From: Diprion similis
Taxonomy: Eukaryota; Arthropoda; Insecta; Hymenoptera; Diprionidae
Assembly: GCF_021155765.1 (NCBI RefSeq)
Contig: NC_060116.1
Span: forward strand, 5,270,001 to 5,334,000
Direction: 5' to 3'
DNA: 64,000 nucleotides
Shown here: positions 14,085 to 27,625 of the stretch, one piece after another
Position numbering within the stretch: the first letter of the stretch is position 1
Layout: every line of letters begins with the position of its first letter
Translations under genes and position numbers: made by a program
Notes under the pieces: generated by a model
Database searches by the model: none
Told to the model about the DNA's origin: nothing
What the model saw: only the letters and a program-made list of their open reading frames with translations

Positions 14085-14102
14085 GCGAGCGAGCGAGCGA
14101 GC
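14085..14102. repeat. (GCGA)n tract
   Basis: Four tandem GCGA units in a locally GC-richer patch. There is no associated coding signal. Confidence 0.85.
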
Positions 14103-15981
14103 CGGTTTGATATCCTCGTCTTAATTTTATTATTTTTCCCCGAGTATTAACAACAGCTCGCACAAACATCCGTGCAGTTTTATTTCTGCAAGTTTAAATA
14201 AACGATCCATAGTATCGGTGCCAGATATTCTTGTTGTTTGTCGCCGATTTTTTCACCCCTCATTCTTTCCATTTTAGTTTCTATACATATTTGATTTTCG
14301 CGCCAATAACTGATTGACGCTTGTATGTAGGAGAGAAAAAATTTGAAATTCTTAGCGTGTGTCTGCGTAAAGTGAGAAAAATAGATGCATGAAAATGTGT
14401 AACCCGAAAAGAAATCCGCCTTCACCACGACCTTTGACGAATTAATTACAGAGTCAGACGCGACATCCGATTCTGAGCTTGAGCGGAAATTACATATTAT
14501 TATTATTAGTTATCCGTCTGTCAGAAAGACGTCTCGAAATTTTTTCATGCAAATTTCTTCAACTCTGTAGAATACATGATTGGAGACATCTGCGAATACG
14601 TCGTATACTGGAAAGAGTAATTCTTTGACGCTGGCGTTTTTGATAAGAAATATTGTAACCGGAAGGCAATCGTGAAAATATTGGAAGAATAATTTGACGG
14701 AATCCTGATGAATAATTTTCACAAAAAACGTGGTAATTTTGAGGGGACAAAATCCTCTGAATAACCGAGCTTTTTCAAAAATATTCTCATTTCTCTGCGG
14801 ACTATTTATTTACTAAAAAAAAATTTTAAATCTTATCATTTCCTTTTTATCAATCAGGCGTCGTAGAAAAAAAATTTCTAAATTATTGCAGCGTTTCAAG
14901 GTTCAAATCCTTCATAAGTTCTGCTCGGATTAATGATCCAGCGTTTCTGTTATACGGCAAGTAATTCTGTCAAGTATAGCTCAGCCTGACGAGTTTTCAC
15001 AGGTGGTTCAAAACTCTGTTCTGAGTACGAGCAGCCCGAATCTAAATCTTTCAGGAATCAATCTCTCTGACAGCCTTGCGAACAACTGTTGGCAGTGACG
15101 ATCTGTTGCAACAGCAAAGCGCTGCGCCGGCTGGAAGCTGAGCTTGTATGCAATCCGGCAATTTGACGGCTGCGCAGCAAACACTCGGCAATTTTTTCCC
15201 CCATACTATGGAAATAATCTGTATCGTAGCAACATTGTGATGAAATTTGTTGACTTTTCCAAAAATAAGTTCTTTAAAAACATATTAAAACAGTTCCGTG
15301 GATTCGGCGATGCAGGTTTTCCTTTTTCAAAGATATTTTTAGGATGCAGCTTCTATAGAATTCGTCTGTGGGGAATTCGAATCATCCGACACTCATTGAT
15401 CTCGATCACCGTACGTTCGGAATAATATTGTTCCTCGTGACTCGTGAATTTAAGGATATGCCAAGCCTTGAAAAACACTTGGTTAAAAGAAAACATGAGA
15501 AGATCAAAGTTTGAATAATGAAACTGAAGATTACTATGAGATGAATATTACTTGAAAGTACTTCACAGAATTACGGAAATAAATTCCAATCGGCAAAGTC
15601 AACGGAAATAAGTAAATTCAAGTTTTTAAAGATATAATAAAAATAGAGGATTCATCAGATTTCGAATCCCTGTTTTAATACTTTTTTCATTCAGTCACCG
15701 TTTCAATATATTCGAATATTTTCGATACCAAGTTTAAAAAATTTTCACTGCCGACAAAATTGCGAACAAAAAATCGTCAGTTTTCAACACTTGCTTACAT
15801 CTGCGCAAAATTTTACTTCCAGTTAATATTTGATTGCAATGAATTTTGCAGAAGACTTAATATTTTTGTTAAAAATCGAAAAACAATTTTTTGCAACAAC
15901 TTTGTAAAAAAGGGCCTCCGTCATGTGACACTGGAGCCACGTGACCTGCGGAAACAAGCTTCGCGGTGTTTATATACATTA

Positions 15982-16591
15982 AGGTGGCACAAAAAAAACC
16001 GACTATTTTTTTTTTTTTTTTTCTCTTGAGTCTCGTGCGACAAAATGTTAGTTTTTGATGTTTTAAGAGCCCACTCCAAAGGGCAGTGAAATTTTTTTTT
16101 TTTTTAAGACGTCGCTTCACATTTTTTAAAACATCAGAAATCGTCACAAATCGATTTTTTTTTCTCGTTACGGTTTAATTTTATAGACAAAAAAAAAACA
16201 AGTTTCCGAAAGTTTCATTTCAAAATTTGAATTTGGTCGCTCATATTTTTTTTCAATTTTTTGGTGCATTTCTTCAGATCTTTTCGAGCGACCTTTTAAT
16301 ATTCTCATATTAAAATTTCATAAATTTTTTTTCTTTAATTTAGTAAGAAAGAATCGATAACAATACACCACGACATGAATTAAAACTCAAACAAAATACT
16401 GAAAATATAATTTTTTTAATTTAATTTTTTGACGATTTTTGACATATTTAAAAATTTGGAGCGACCTCTTAAAATTTTTTTTTTTTTTTTGAGCTGTCCC
16501 TTGGAGTGACCTCTTAAAACATCAAAAACTAACATTTTGTCACACGGTACTCAGAAAAAAAAAAAAAATAGTCGGTTTTTTTGCGCCACCC
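15982..16591. repeat. MITE with long terminal inverted repeats (at least 170 bp) and TA target site
   Basis: The left end is TA-AGGTGGCAC followed by an A-run and CCGACTAT, a T-run, then GACAAAATGTTAGTTTTTGA. The right end is the same in reverse, closing in GCGCCACCC-TA. The shared inner segment includes TGATGTTTTAAGAG and CACTCCAA. The centre (about 16160-16440) is AT-rich without an ORF. High arm identity suggests this is the youngest element in the window. Confidence 0.88.
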
Positions 16592-19500
16592 TAATATACA
16601 TACACGAAAGCTTTTTCTTTCACGAGGTTCGTGCGCCTGGCAGCGAGCAACCGGAATATCGAAGCGTTGTACAAGAAGTTCTAAAATTAGGCGCACGCGT
16701 GTCTGCGAGAGCTTTTCCGACGCGTTTTAATGGTATATAAACAAGCGATTGGTGAGTATCCGCGTAAAAAGAAAACGTCGATGAATATCTAATTAGGAAA
16801 CAAATATCATTGACAGGTTGTTGCGCAATGCGTCAAACTTTATTGCAGCTTTTCTGATCGATTTCAATGCCTATTTACTTACACGATTTTTATCTCGCCG
16901 GTTTTACGCACGTCTCGTAACGTAGGTATACGTTTTTAACGTTTCTGACTGGGATAAAGTGATACCAAAGTAACAACCGTGGAATGCGAGCGAATTCGAA
17001 GCGTAGGCGTTACTCACAATCAGCTTTAAATTTTTTACAGAAGACTCTGTATTGGTTTTTTCCCATTATTTTCTCGTACTGTTTTTTTTTTTTTTTTTTT
17101 TTTTTTTTAATCTTCTTTTCTTTTCTACCACGTATGAGTCGATAATTTTTCAAAAAAATTCGGAATCGCGCTGGTTATAAATCCTGTGACGTGACGTTTG
17201 TTTGTTTTCTGTTTTTTATCGACAAGGCAAGTGATAAGTAATCGTTTTTTTGAAGAAATTGCTACACTTTCTGGAAATCTGTTTTCACGTATTTATTTCT
17301 CGAGAACTAAATAAAATTTGCCTAATTTTTTTGATGTTGTTTTTTTTTTTTTTTTCTTATAACTTTTTAAACTATTATTGAAAAATCTTTTCACGTCGAT
17401 TTTCTCATTTCTCATTATATTTGATGTCGACTTGTGTATGCGAACTCAAAATCACTATTCATACAGCTGTTGAGTGTCAAAAACCTGTACAAACAAACCA
17501 AAGTTCATTCAGACAGAAATCATTTTTTCGTAAGATTTCTCCATAGAAAAAAATCCTTAAAAAGTGTTGGCCTGTAATTTACTTGCAGAAAAATTGAGAA
17601 ATTTCGGACTAAAAAAATGACAATTTTGCATAATTTTCGAAGAAATATTTGTGAAAAAAAAAAAATATACATATTACAAGTCTGTCAGGAAAAATCGAAA
17701 ATTTGCTGAAATGTTTTTTTTTTTTTTTTTTTTTCTTATTATTATCCCTGCAAGCTTTTTCAGTGAATAATATACGCATATAATTAAAAAAAAATTTGCA
17801 AACATCAGTAAATAGAAAAAATGCTGTAAGGCAAGTTGAAATACTATAATTATTTTTATATTTCGACACAGTTTAGAAAAATGAAAGACTCATGTGTAAT
17901 TGTTTGTGAGAGGATCTCGTTCCGTTAAAAATTACCGGTGTTTGCGAAACGGTATATATATATATATATATCTACTTGAAATTTTTTGGTATAACAGATA
18001 TTAATGGGCTAATTTCGAACGTCAGCCGTTCCTCGAGCTCGAAGCAATCCGAGTAACTGTCAAGGCGCAAGTTGAGCGGAGGAAATTGATGGCTTCATTG
18101 CAGGTTACACGTATACATACAAACATTTCCAAACAACGACTCCGAAAGCCATCGACTCGAAGTCCACGAACTTTCAGGATCTCTGATCCAGCCGCATGGC
18201 GTTCAAGTTTCTCATCTCGAATCGCCTGATTTTGATCGACGAATCTTTAAATCTTACACGTCATACTTTGAAAGAATTTAAAAGCTTTCCGATGTTGTCA
18301 ATGAATATTAAACTGGGTTAAAATTCTGTAAAATTTCGCGACCTCTTGAAGGATCAAGAATTTCGGAATAAGAAATCAGCCTCGTTCCTCGCTTTATTGT
18401 TTCATGCTCTCTTAAAATTTCTCCGCGAAATTTTCACTCAAGCGAAAACATCGCTAATCACCGAAGCAGATTATCCAAAGTTGCTTGTATGAGAATTAAC
18501 TGAGTAACCGTGATAAGTTTTTCGATCTGAAACGAAGCCGGTGGATAATTAATCGTCGTATTCATCCATCGGAAGCGCGGTAAGCTCGAATAAACAGGAC
18601 CTCGAATAGCCTGCAATTTTTCACCGCTAAAATTTTTTTTCCACCCTTACTTACATATCCACCCTATTTTTCATGCAAAACTGGCTCTCCGCAAGCGCAG
18701 CATACATATACGTATGAAGGCAGGCACAGATGAACGGGAAAAACAAATTTCCTCAAAGGACGAGGATCCGAATCCCAGTTTTTCCAGACAGCTCGATGTC
18801 CGAGTTCATCGTTGAAGAAAAACTGGCATCGAGCGTAAATTCCAACATCACCGTTACCGAGCTAAATAAAAGCGGAGGTTCTTTTACGTACTTCAACGTC
18901 CTTCCTGAATGTTTATCGTGAAAAGGAAAATCGCAAACGGAAATTGCGGCACGGAGTAAAGCCATCGCGATTCCATCACATCCGTCGCGACTTGACTCTC
19001 GTTCCTATTCATTAGTTGGAATCGTTACATGACCGAGGATTTTCATCAGGTTTCTGAATTCTATAAAACACGAAATAATGCGAGGCGATAATCGACGGTT
19101 GGGGGGGAGAGAAAAAAAGTGTTCAAAAAGTAGCCAGCGGTGTTATTTGGACCAATAATTTCGAACACGAATCTGAACTACGTATAAACAGAAATGAATC
19201 TGAGAAAATTCTAATGACACAATAAAAAAATGACTGATAAATCGATTTTTAACCACTCTTGGGATATGTAGTTTGAAAAAAAAAAAAAAAAATTCCACCG
19301 GACTCAGGAGAGCTTTATGGTGAACAAATTAGCTCTAAAGCATTAGAGTCGTAGAAAAAATGGCAGAGGACAGACATATCGAATATTCTTATCACGAAAG
19401 CTTTTCTCAAATTGTCGATATCTTAGGTAGAGTTTTTCGAATTTTCCCAAATTCAGTACCGTCACATGGTAGGAACTTCGTTTCATGGAATTCACCATCG

Positions 19501-20297
19501 TTGAGACTAATGACAGTGCAGTAGAGGTTTTTGAAACGGTTTATTTTTTGCCTCACTTTTGGTTCGGACGTTACGAGGCCACTCATCCTTAATTGCTTTG
19601 AACATCTGTGAAATGTGATAATATATAATTACGAAGCGATAAGAACGTTGCCTCAGCCGCAGTATTGAATTGAAAGTAGCAGGAAAAAAGTCAGTGTAAA
19701 TTCCGTTACCAATGGATACTTAAAGTGTGCAATTTCCTTTTAAGAATATTTCAAAATCATTTTACTCCGTGGTCGTTTCTTAACATTCCACGAAAGCTAA
19801 ACATATCCTGTAATACTTTGTAACAATATCTTCCTGGAGAAATTATTGTACCTTTGATTAAAATATTATAATTACACAATCATGTATAACAACGGAATGA
19901 AAGAAGTTATTAGGAAGAAGATAATAAACTTTTTCTCGGTTTTTCAAAAGCGTGACAAGAATTCACAGGGGAAAATTGATTGCACATTGATTACTTCGTA
20001 ATAATTACTCCAATATTTCCTCCAATTCTTGTAATACCCTCAGTTTGCCCAGTAATGTATAGTATAATTAATCTAATTTTTGCTTAGATAAATTCTTAAC
20101 AATGTGATTGATTGTCCCAAATTACTATCTGAGTTTCGTTTTTTTCTTCCAAGCAAAATTTTATGACACAACAATTACTATTTCGATCTAAAGTTTAATA
20201 GCAAATTTTACTCTGTAATTTACCGACTATCATCATTATGTAACGAGAATAAAAATTGCTTCGATCCTCACCATACTAGTTTTTGTACTTAGAATTT

Positions 20298-20791
20298 TTT
20301 TTTAGTTGGAATTTTATTACGTTTTAACGAATTAGTGTGTTGCAGAAATCGATAAATATTCTTGTAGGAAATTGAACGATCTCCAAAAAAAGGTCTGATA
20401 TGATTTTTCGCCAAGTCGAACTTGTTTAAAAGTTATTCAAGATTAAAGTTCAACCTCAAATGGTATACGATGACTTCCACAATTTTTTTACGTTTATCAC
20501 GAAATAACGGGTCAAAAACATAAAACACCATATTTTTCGTAAAAATATCAAACGTTGTTTGATAAAACATCAAAATTTTTACGAAATACTAATAATCGTA
20601 AGGAAAATAAAATTCCAAATAAAAACAAAAAAACTTTCCCGTCTTATTTAAATGGAAAATCAAAAATCACGATTAAGCACCTCTTAATATTAATATTAAG
20701 AGCTTAAACTTTACCAGAATTTGTTTTTCATAATCTTGAACGATATTTTTACGGTAACTAAAGAAACGAAAATATATTTTTTTATCCCACC
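20298..20791. repeat. Diverged GGGTGG-ended element related to the sequence at 340-600
   Basis: The right end is CCCACCC-TAATATATATA. Internal motifs are shared, in inverted order, with 340-600: CTCTTAATATTAATATT, AATAAGACGGGAAA (complement) and GGAAATTGAACGATCTCCAAAAAAAG against GGGAATTGAACGCTCTGCAAAAAAAG. The left boundary is uncertain. A local palindrome, ATCAAACGTTGTTTGAT, lies near 20548. Confidence 0.6.
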
Positions 20792-22602
20792 CTAATATAT
20801 ATATATTATATTATAGCTTTATCTATCTACAAGGGTATATATCCCGTTGATCTTAATTAAATAAATAAACAAATACGTGTATTCAACAATGGCTTTGCGG
20901 AATAGTATTTCGTTATAGACAGTGGTAAAACGGATGAAAAAATCTTTCCCCATCGTTTCGACGAGTTTCTTTTTTCTACCACAAGCATTTCATTGCGATA
21001 AAATAATTTCTTAATCAAAGAAATATTTCTTGAAACAATAGCGAAATCATTAATAGTTTCACAATCATTATAAACATCATTAATACAACGACTCATTCAT
21101 TAAATTTTCAGAAAATCCTAATAACTTCGTCAGTTTGTTCGTATCGCCGAGTTTTACTTTAGAAAATGATTACAAACTGACCGCAGGATCAGGATATTTT
21201 TTATCTATCTATAAAAATTGTCTCTGCACGCAATTTCGAATTATGAACATCACGTAATACAAGTTAAACGTACACAGAGTGTAAGTTCCGCACTAATTTC
21301 TGTAGAAGTATCACAACGGTCATATAATGAGTCCTCAAAATTCAGAAAAAAAAAAAATAAACCAATAATTACTCACATAATATATACAATATCTTGGAAG
21401 GGAAGACCTTTGACTCAGAGACGCGGATATAGTGACGGCTAGGCATTCGAGACCGTTTGTATAATTAATAACAGTCATCAAGGCATCGTTATGATACGCG
21501 TAATTACCTAACGGATGACACGAGAATCCAGCCTGGCGATGTTTCACTGGAAATGGGAAAAATCCCCAAGTGAGAAGGCAGGATCAAAAGGATCTATCCA
21601 CAAACTCGATTAACACCTGGACATTTGAAGTCGGACGAAAATATGAAACTGATTATAACTTGAGACGATATTTTCTTGCAATACGAGAGAAGATTTATTT
21701 CTCAAACATTCCATAATTCCTATCAAGTAAATCCATTGTATACATCAGAGTTTGCAATTCATTATCGAACGTGAGTTGTATTTAAACGAGTATTGCAGTC
21801 GAGACAGCAAAAATAGTAAAGTTACTTCCGTTGGTAAACAGTAAAGCGCAAACGAGTCTCTATAGAAATATAACCGACCCAGCTTAGCGCGGTAAGAGAA
21901 AAGAAAAAAAAAAGAACAAAATGAAGAAACAAATACACGATATAAAGAGAAAGGAAATTGGAAAGAGAAAAAAAAGCGAGACAGAACTGAAGGAAAATTA
22001 TACAAGACAGAGAAATATTAACACGTGACGCATATGCAACGAGGGGAATTGACGTAGGTATACACAGACGCATACGGAGCGAAATCTTTCTAATCATACA
22101 TTCGGTCTGGGACTTCCACCCTTGCGGCCTTAAAGAAATATACAAAAGTGCATATGGCCGCCCCCGAGGGACTCGAACAATTAGATCCAGCCGTACGGAT
22201 GTGCAAACAGGAAAAGCCGACTCAAAATTTGTAGAGAGGAAGAAAGTATGAAGAGGAAGAGCAAAAGCAAAAGGAAGAGTAAGAATATTGGATAAACGCA
22301 CGGCGTCTTCCCCCAAAGATCGAGCGAACGCGTCACTTCTTTATACCAAAAATATATACCAAAATAGCTGCTGCGTTGCCGGTATGTTAGGTACCTGTTT
22401 TGACTGTTTTTGTACCTTGATGTATGTATGTGACAACCTACCAGTTGTGGGCATATTTATAACGTGTAACTTGAGATTGTTGCCACAAATTTTTGCGTCA
22501 TTGTTGAACGACAAAGTGTACTAAGTAGTAAAAAGATTGGCCGATAGTTAACGAAATTGTGAATCGAGGAATTGAAGAGACTGGATGTCAAATTGATGAC
22601 TC

Positions 22603-22626
22603 AATGAATGAATGAATGAATGAATG
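22603..22626. repeat. (AATG)n microsatellite
   Basis: Six tandem AATG units. Confidence 0.9.
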
Positions 22627-22874
22627 ATGAAAGAATTTTACAATGGTGCAGGGCACTAATGGTACCCGAATTATGAGATAACACATATTCAGATCAATCA
22701 TCGAATCGTCAAGATCACACATTTAATCCTCAATTTCGTACATTTTGATTTAGTTTATTTAAATCTAATTGAATTTCAATTATTTGTGTTGAATTTTAAC
22801 TGTTCAAAATATGAATGCGTCGAATAGATATTGCGTTGGATGTGTGAAACTAGAAAACCATATTCCGTAGAAAA

Positions 22875-23060
22875 ATTTCTCTACAATAAATCATGCAGGA
22901 TTATTTTTGATTCGAATATCGAATTTCTTTCCTTAGAAAAAATATTCCATTGAACAATTCTCGTGTAGAATAATTAATGCAAGATTATTTTTTATGTCAA
23001 TCTCAAATTTCTTTTTGTGGAAAAATTTTTCTGTAGAAACGATCGTGTAGAATATATTCT
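22875..23060. repeat. Degenerate tandem repeat, period about 84 bp
   Basis: Two adjoining copies align around ATGCAGGATTATTTTTGAT and ATGCAAGATTATTTTTTAT, followed by AATTTCTTTCCTTAGAAAAA and AATTTCTTTTTGTGGAAAAA. A partial third copy may follow. Confidence 0.55.
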
Positions 23061-24764
23061 GCGGAACATTTGCCGCGTAGAATTGATTTCTATAAAATCG
23101 ATCCTCCTCCGAACCGAATTCACAACCGCTTTTCAACCCGTTGACCTCAGAGTCTCCAGACCATTTGACCATGCACCAAGTTGCCCCTCAAGTTGCGAGA
23201 GAAAAGAAAAAACGAACCATTAATGGGAGTGAAATTTTCGTCTCGGAATGGCTGGCGAAGGTGATCTTCTTGGCGAGTGCGAGTCGCCATGTATATACCT
23301 ACGTCTTGTCAAATCTATTCGACTCTGGATGTGGAATCGATAAGGAGAGCGTGAAAAATGTTCAGATTCTTACGAGATAAATGATTCAAAGAAAAGATTC
23401 AAAAGATTCAAAAATGCGAAAAAAAACTGAACGAAAATGGCGGTTAACATATGCAGAATCGTACGATATCGACTAATTCTTTCTTTAAGTTCTTTCTCCA
23501 TTATCGAGTAGCAAATGTATGCAGTTTTTTATGTACAATTTAAAAGTCTACATCCTATAATATAAAGTACCTACTCGCAAAATTTTCCCTTGTCGGGAAA
23601 ACTTCCTTTAACGGGTAAAACTTTATTTCGTTTCGAGTATATTTTTAGTAATTATTACACCATATCATATCGCGGTTGTACTAACCACGATTTGTATGTT
23701 TGTAATTTCTTTTTTTTATGATGATAAAAATTATTACAGCAGAAAAAAACTAGAAAAGAACAATTGTACAAAAAACAAAACCTGCCTCTTCTTCAACGGC
23801 TATGTTTCAATTGGATTGTCGACCCTTAGAAATCTCGGTAAACCACAAAGAAATCTGAGGAAGCATGCGTAAGCGTTTAATCCGTGTGGCAAGAGGACGT
23901 AAACGGATGCAGAAATAAGACAATGAGAAGAGTTTATCCGGAGATAAGGTTTCGTCGTAGAATGCGTGTAATAAAGGAATGAGAGCGGAAAAGAAAATCA
24001 GGATTAAAAGACATATCACTACATAATGTATGTACAACGTAGGAGAATAGTTTACACGATGATTCTAAAGAATAGTTGAACTCCGTTAGTGTTAAAAGCG
24101 TTGGCGCATCAGCCGTCGAGTTATCATACCCACGTTGTTTTTGAATGGTTTACCACCGAGTCCCTGCTGAGTCTCGATTCCAGCTCGGGTTGGATGTGGG
24201 TTGACGTGTCCCTACATCCTTTTTAAAAATAATTACATTTCGTTAGGTATGAAAGCGAGGGGAGAAGCTATACGTGCAATGGAAAAAAAATGAGATTCCG
24301 CCGCGTGTTCGCTGCGAAACGCGTGCAATTCTTGTCATAGTTTGATAAATTTGGAATTAGGCTAAAGTTTGTTTATTTTAACGATGCATCTTTGGAAAAA
24401 GTCGTTATTTTGCAACTTTAGGATTACTTGAATCTTGGTAAACCGTTGATACAGCATCAATAAGTTCAGATTTTGTAAATTCAACTTCTGTAGGTATATA
24501 TGCTAAAGGTGCAAAATAAGAATTTTTGTTTCAACCTTTCGATACGTTAACGTTACTAAAATCAGTCTGGAAGAAAAAACAAGAACATTTTTCACCAACA
24601 CTCATGACTGAGCAATTACGAGCATTAAAAAAATTAGTTGCGTTTAATTACAAGCCCTGAACCTTGAAATTTTATAACTGCAGAGGTTAATTTAACAATT
24701 GTTAAATTACCGCGTGAAAAAACATCCGTTATAGATGCTACGTGTAAAGGCTAATGAGTAATAC

Positions 24765-25018
24765 GGCTTGTAATCCGATATACGAAAATGAAAATATCAA
24801 TTCAGTGAAATGTTAGGATTTTAATGAATACGAAAGGACTAATATTCCCGATTTTAGGAATAATACAATCCAACTAATCGCACAAGATTTTGGCTTATAA
24901 TTCGATCAACGAAAATAAAAATATCAATTCAGTGAAATGTTAGGATTTTAATGAATACAAAAGGACTATTATTCCCGATTTTAGGAATAATACAAATTGA
25001 CTAATCGCACAAGATTTT
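24765..25018. repeat. Tandem duplication, two 127-bp copies
   Basis: The copies 24765-24891 and 24892-25018 differ at only a few positions. Both contain AAAATATCAATTCAGTGAAA, TGTTAGGATTTTAATGAATA and CTAATCGCACAAGATTTT. No ORF runs through them. High identity implies a recent event or maintained sequence. Confidence 0.92.
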
Positions 25019-26498
25019 GACTGATATTGCCTAGACAGAAAACGCGTGAGATTTCATTCGATAGATGACAGTGATATTAATAAGGTCGACGACAGGATAA
25101 CGAGGCGTGGAAAATTCCACCTGTTTTATTGAAATTAATCCCAGGTATTATAACCGAAAATCCTCCCTCCTGCTGCAGCTTTGTCCAGTTTCATAAAGCA
25201 GAGCCACTGTTTAATCATAAAACTGTCAAAGCGTTGTGCAGTTATTATAAACCAGGCAAAGACTACGGATTATGCCTGACGTACATACGTATGTACGTAG
25301 GAACTGCACTAACACATCGAACCCATGGTGGACATGAACGTAGACACACGATTAAACAACGAAGAGGTGGGAGCATTTGTCATCAGGGGTCTCCCACTCC
25401 TGCGTCCTCCGTAGTAACTCCTGGTTGACAGAATGCATGGTAAGCACTAAGCAGTCTTTTGGTGACATTTGAAGCGGTCAGTCGAGCATTATTTGTTGTG
25501 CAAAAATGCAGAGGAGATTCTTGACCAATCGCAATTGATCGCGAAGGAGAATAGAGTTAGTTGCGTAAAGCGATCGATACATCGTCGTAATTCGTGTCGC
25601 CAAGTGTACTTTGACATTCGGATAATAATTTATTTGAAGAGGTCAAAAGGTGTTGGGCAAAGTGATATCATGTCAAAGCCCAGACGAGATAAGGAACGAA
25701 AGGAACTTGCTTAATCGTAAATCCGCGATTCACTTGCTGCAGAGTTATATCGTCGAATATGATCTAGAATTGGTTGTAAAAAGTATAAGAAGATAAAGTG
25801 AGAATTGAATGAAGATCAGTTATTCTTGACTAAATTACCATTCGCCTGCACTTGACTACCGGCTAATCATCGGTAAATAAACATCAACTATAAACCGGGT
25901 CTTGGATAGTTTCAAGTGATGTGTATCATTCGAAACTGACTGATAGTCAAAAGTGCTGTTACTGCTACTGTTCAAACCGCCCGAATGCCAAGCATCGAAA
26001 CAAAAGAGTGAATTTGAATTTCATATACGAGTCGCATTGTATCCCTGATGTACGGACGCCCACACACACAGACGTGGAAGTATAAGTTTGATTGCGAGTG
26101 AATGAAGAGTGAAATTAGAAACAGGAACGACGAGATAATGATGGCAAACTGTTAGTCACGCCATACCGAGTCTGCAGCTGAGGACCACATTACAAACCGG
26201 AGAAAGAATAAAAAGGCCTTTCGAGGGGTTCAACACCGTGTTATACATTCATGTGGTAACAAAAAAAGGTGAGACCAACACACTTGTAACACCCGCTGCA
26301 CTTGTGCAGTCACATCAAAAATCCAACGGCCAAGATACATCATAACGTGAAAGATGATAAACGTGTTACCGCGGGATAAAACGAGATAAATAATATATCA
26401 ATCAAATTCATTGTCAATTCAATCGTTGATCACCGCTCACCGATCGTCGGTTTACTTGTTACAGTTCGTAATTACTTTGATCGTGAGAGCGCCGAACA

Positions 26499-26514
26499 CT
26501 AGCGACATCTAGTG
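26499..26514. promoter_or_regulatory. Possible CTCF-like insulator motif
   Basis: CTAGCGACATCTAGTG resembles the insect CTCF consensus of the form TAGCGCCAYCTAGTGG, differing at a few bases. It lies between the two divergent GPCR genes, about 4.1 kb before the Tre1 start. Motif likeness alone is weak evidence of binding. Confidence 0.25.
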
Positions 26515-27559
26515 AAAGTTTCTTGTACCAATATGCATTTACACTCTCTATCTTGATCAATGGAATAAGTGAAGGATAGTTATTTAATAGTATCTAGATG
26601 TGTTTAAATATTGTAACAAATGTAAACTGGAAGTGATATTTCCCCTGCGTATTTCCTGAATTAAGAAAAAATAAGCAGTCAACTTTGATAAGGAAGAATA
26701 GATCGAAAAATAACTGTCATGACATATATATGTATAATAAAAAATAAAATAAAAAAATAACAACTACCTAGATCCAAATAATAGAAATATACAAAAAGTA
26801 AAAGAAAAATCATGTGATCATTTTTCAGCTAAATTATAACCGCAGATTGAGAAAATCCGTAACAATTCTATGCAAAACGTAAAAGAATTGTCTATACAAT
26901 AGTTTTCAATCGCCGCGAAGGTGTGCAAAAGAGCGTTACAAGTACGAAGTGAAAAAAAAAAAATTTACATCCGCGACGAAAAATTGCAGGCCATTTAAAG
27001 ATGAGTCAGAGCCGGTTAGAATGAAGCAATTATTCGGAACACGATGCATCGCATCGTGAGCAAGACATTTTTTATCGCATATAAGCAGGGTACAGGTACT
27101 CAATACGCGGCTTATATGCATCACCATCGTCGTCCGAGAAACTTGAACAACGTGGTCAAGTCCTTTCTCTCTCGCAAGAAGTGAGTCAGGTTGAGTCACT
27201 CATTGACATTCGTGTGATTAACTCGGAAATCATTCGGTGACGTCAATACCTTACAACTAGAAATACCGCAGGCGCGATCTATGCGTACTATGAAGGTATA
27301 ACGTAGATAATTGCTTCGTCTTCGACTTCGTACGAGACGTATCAAAATTTTTTTCAACGTTTTTCTTCTTCCAATCAGACACTCAGTCACAATATTTTTT
27401 AGTATTCTATATTGTATGTACTTACTATCTCGTACTTTGATCAAACTATTCGCAGGTGTAACATATGAATCGCAACAACTTTCATACGATACGATATAAG
27501 ATCTCTTACATTTTATTCCCATGGATCGCCTTTCACGCGGTTGTTGTTTCCGTTTTTCT

Positions 27560-27625
27560 CCCCCCCCCCCCCCCTGCCCCGTTCCTTCGCTATTTCTCAC
27601 TCTCTCTCTCTCTCTCTCTCTCTCT
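27560..27625. repeat. Poly-C tract followed by (TC)n microsatellite
   Basis: There are fifteen C at 27560-27574, then TGCCCC, a short spacer and about twelve TC units at 27601-27625. Confidence 0.9.

Noticed and set aside
14895..14915. GGTTCAAATCC resembling a tRNA T-loop
   Set aside because: No acceptor stem, D arm or anticodon arm could be folded at the right spacing.
25129..25428. 99-codon plus-strand ORF beginning after the tandem duplication
   Set aside because: No domain, composition like surrounding non-coding DNA, and a non-ATG start.
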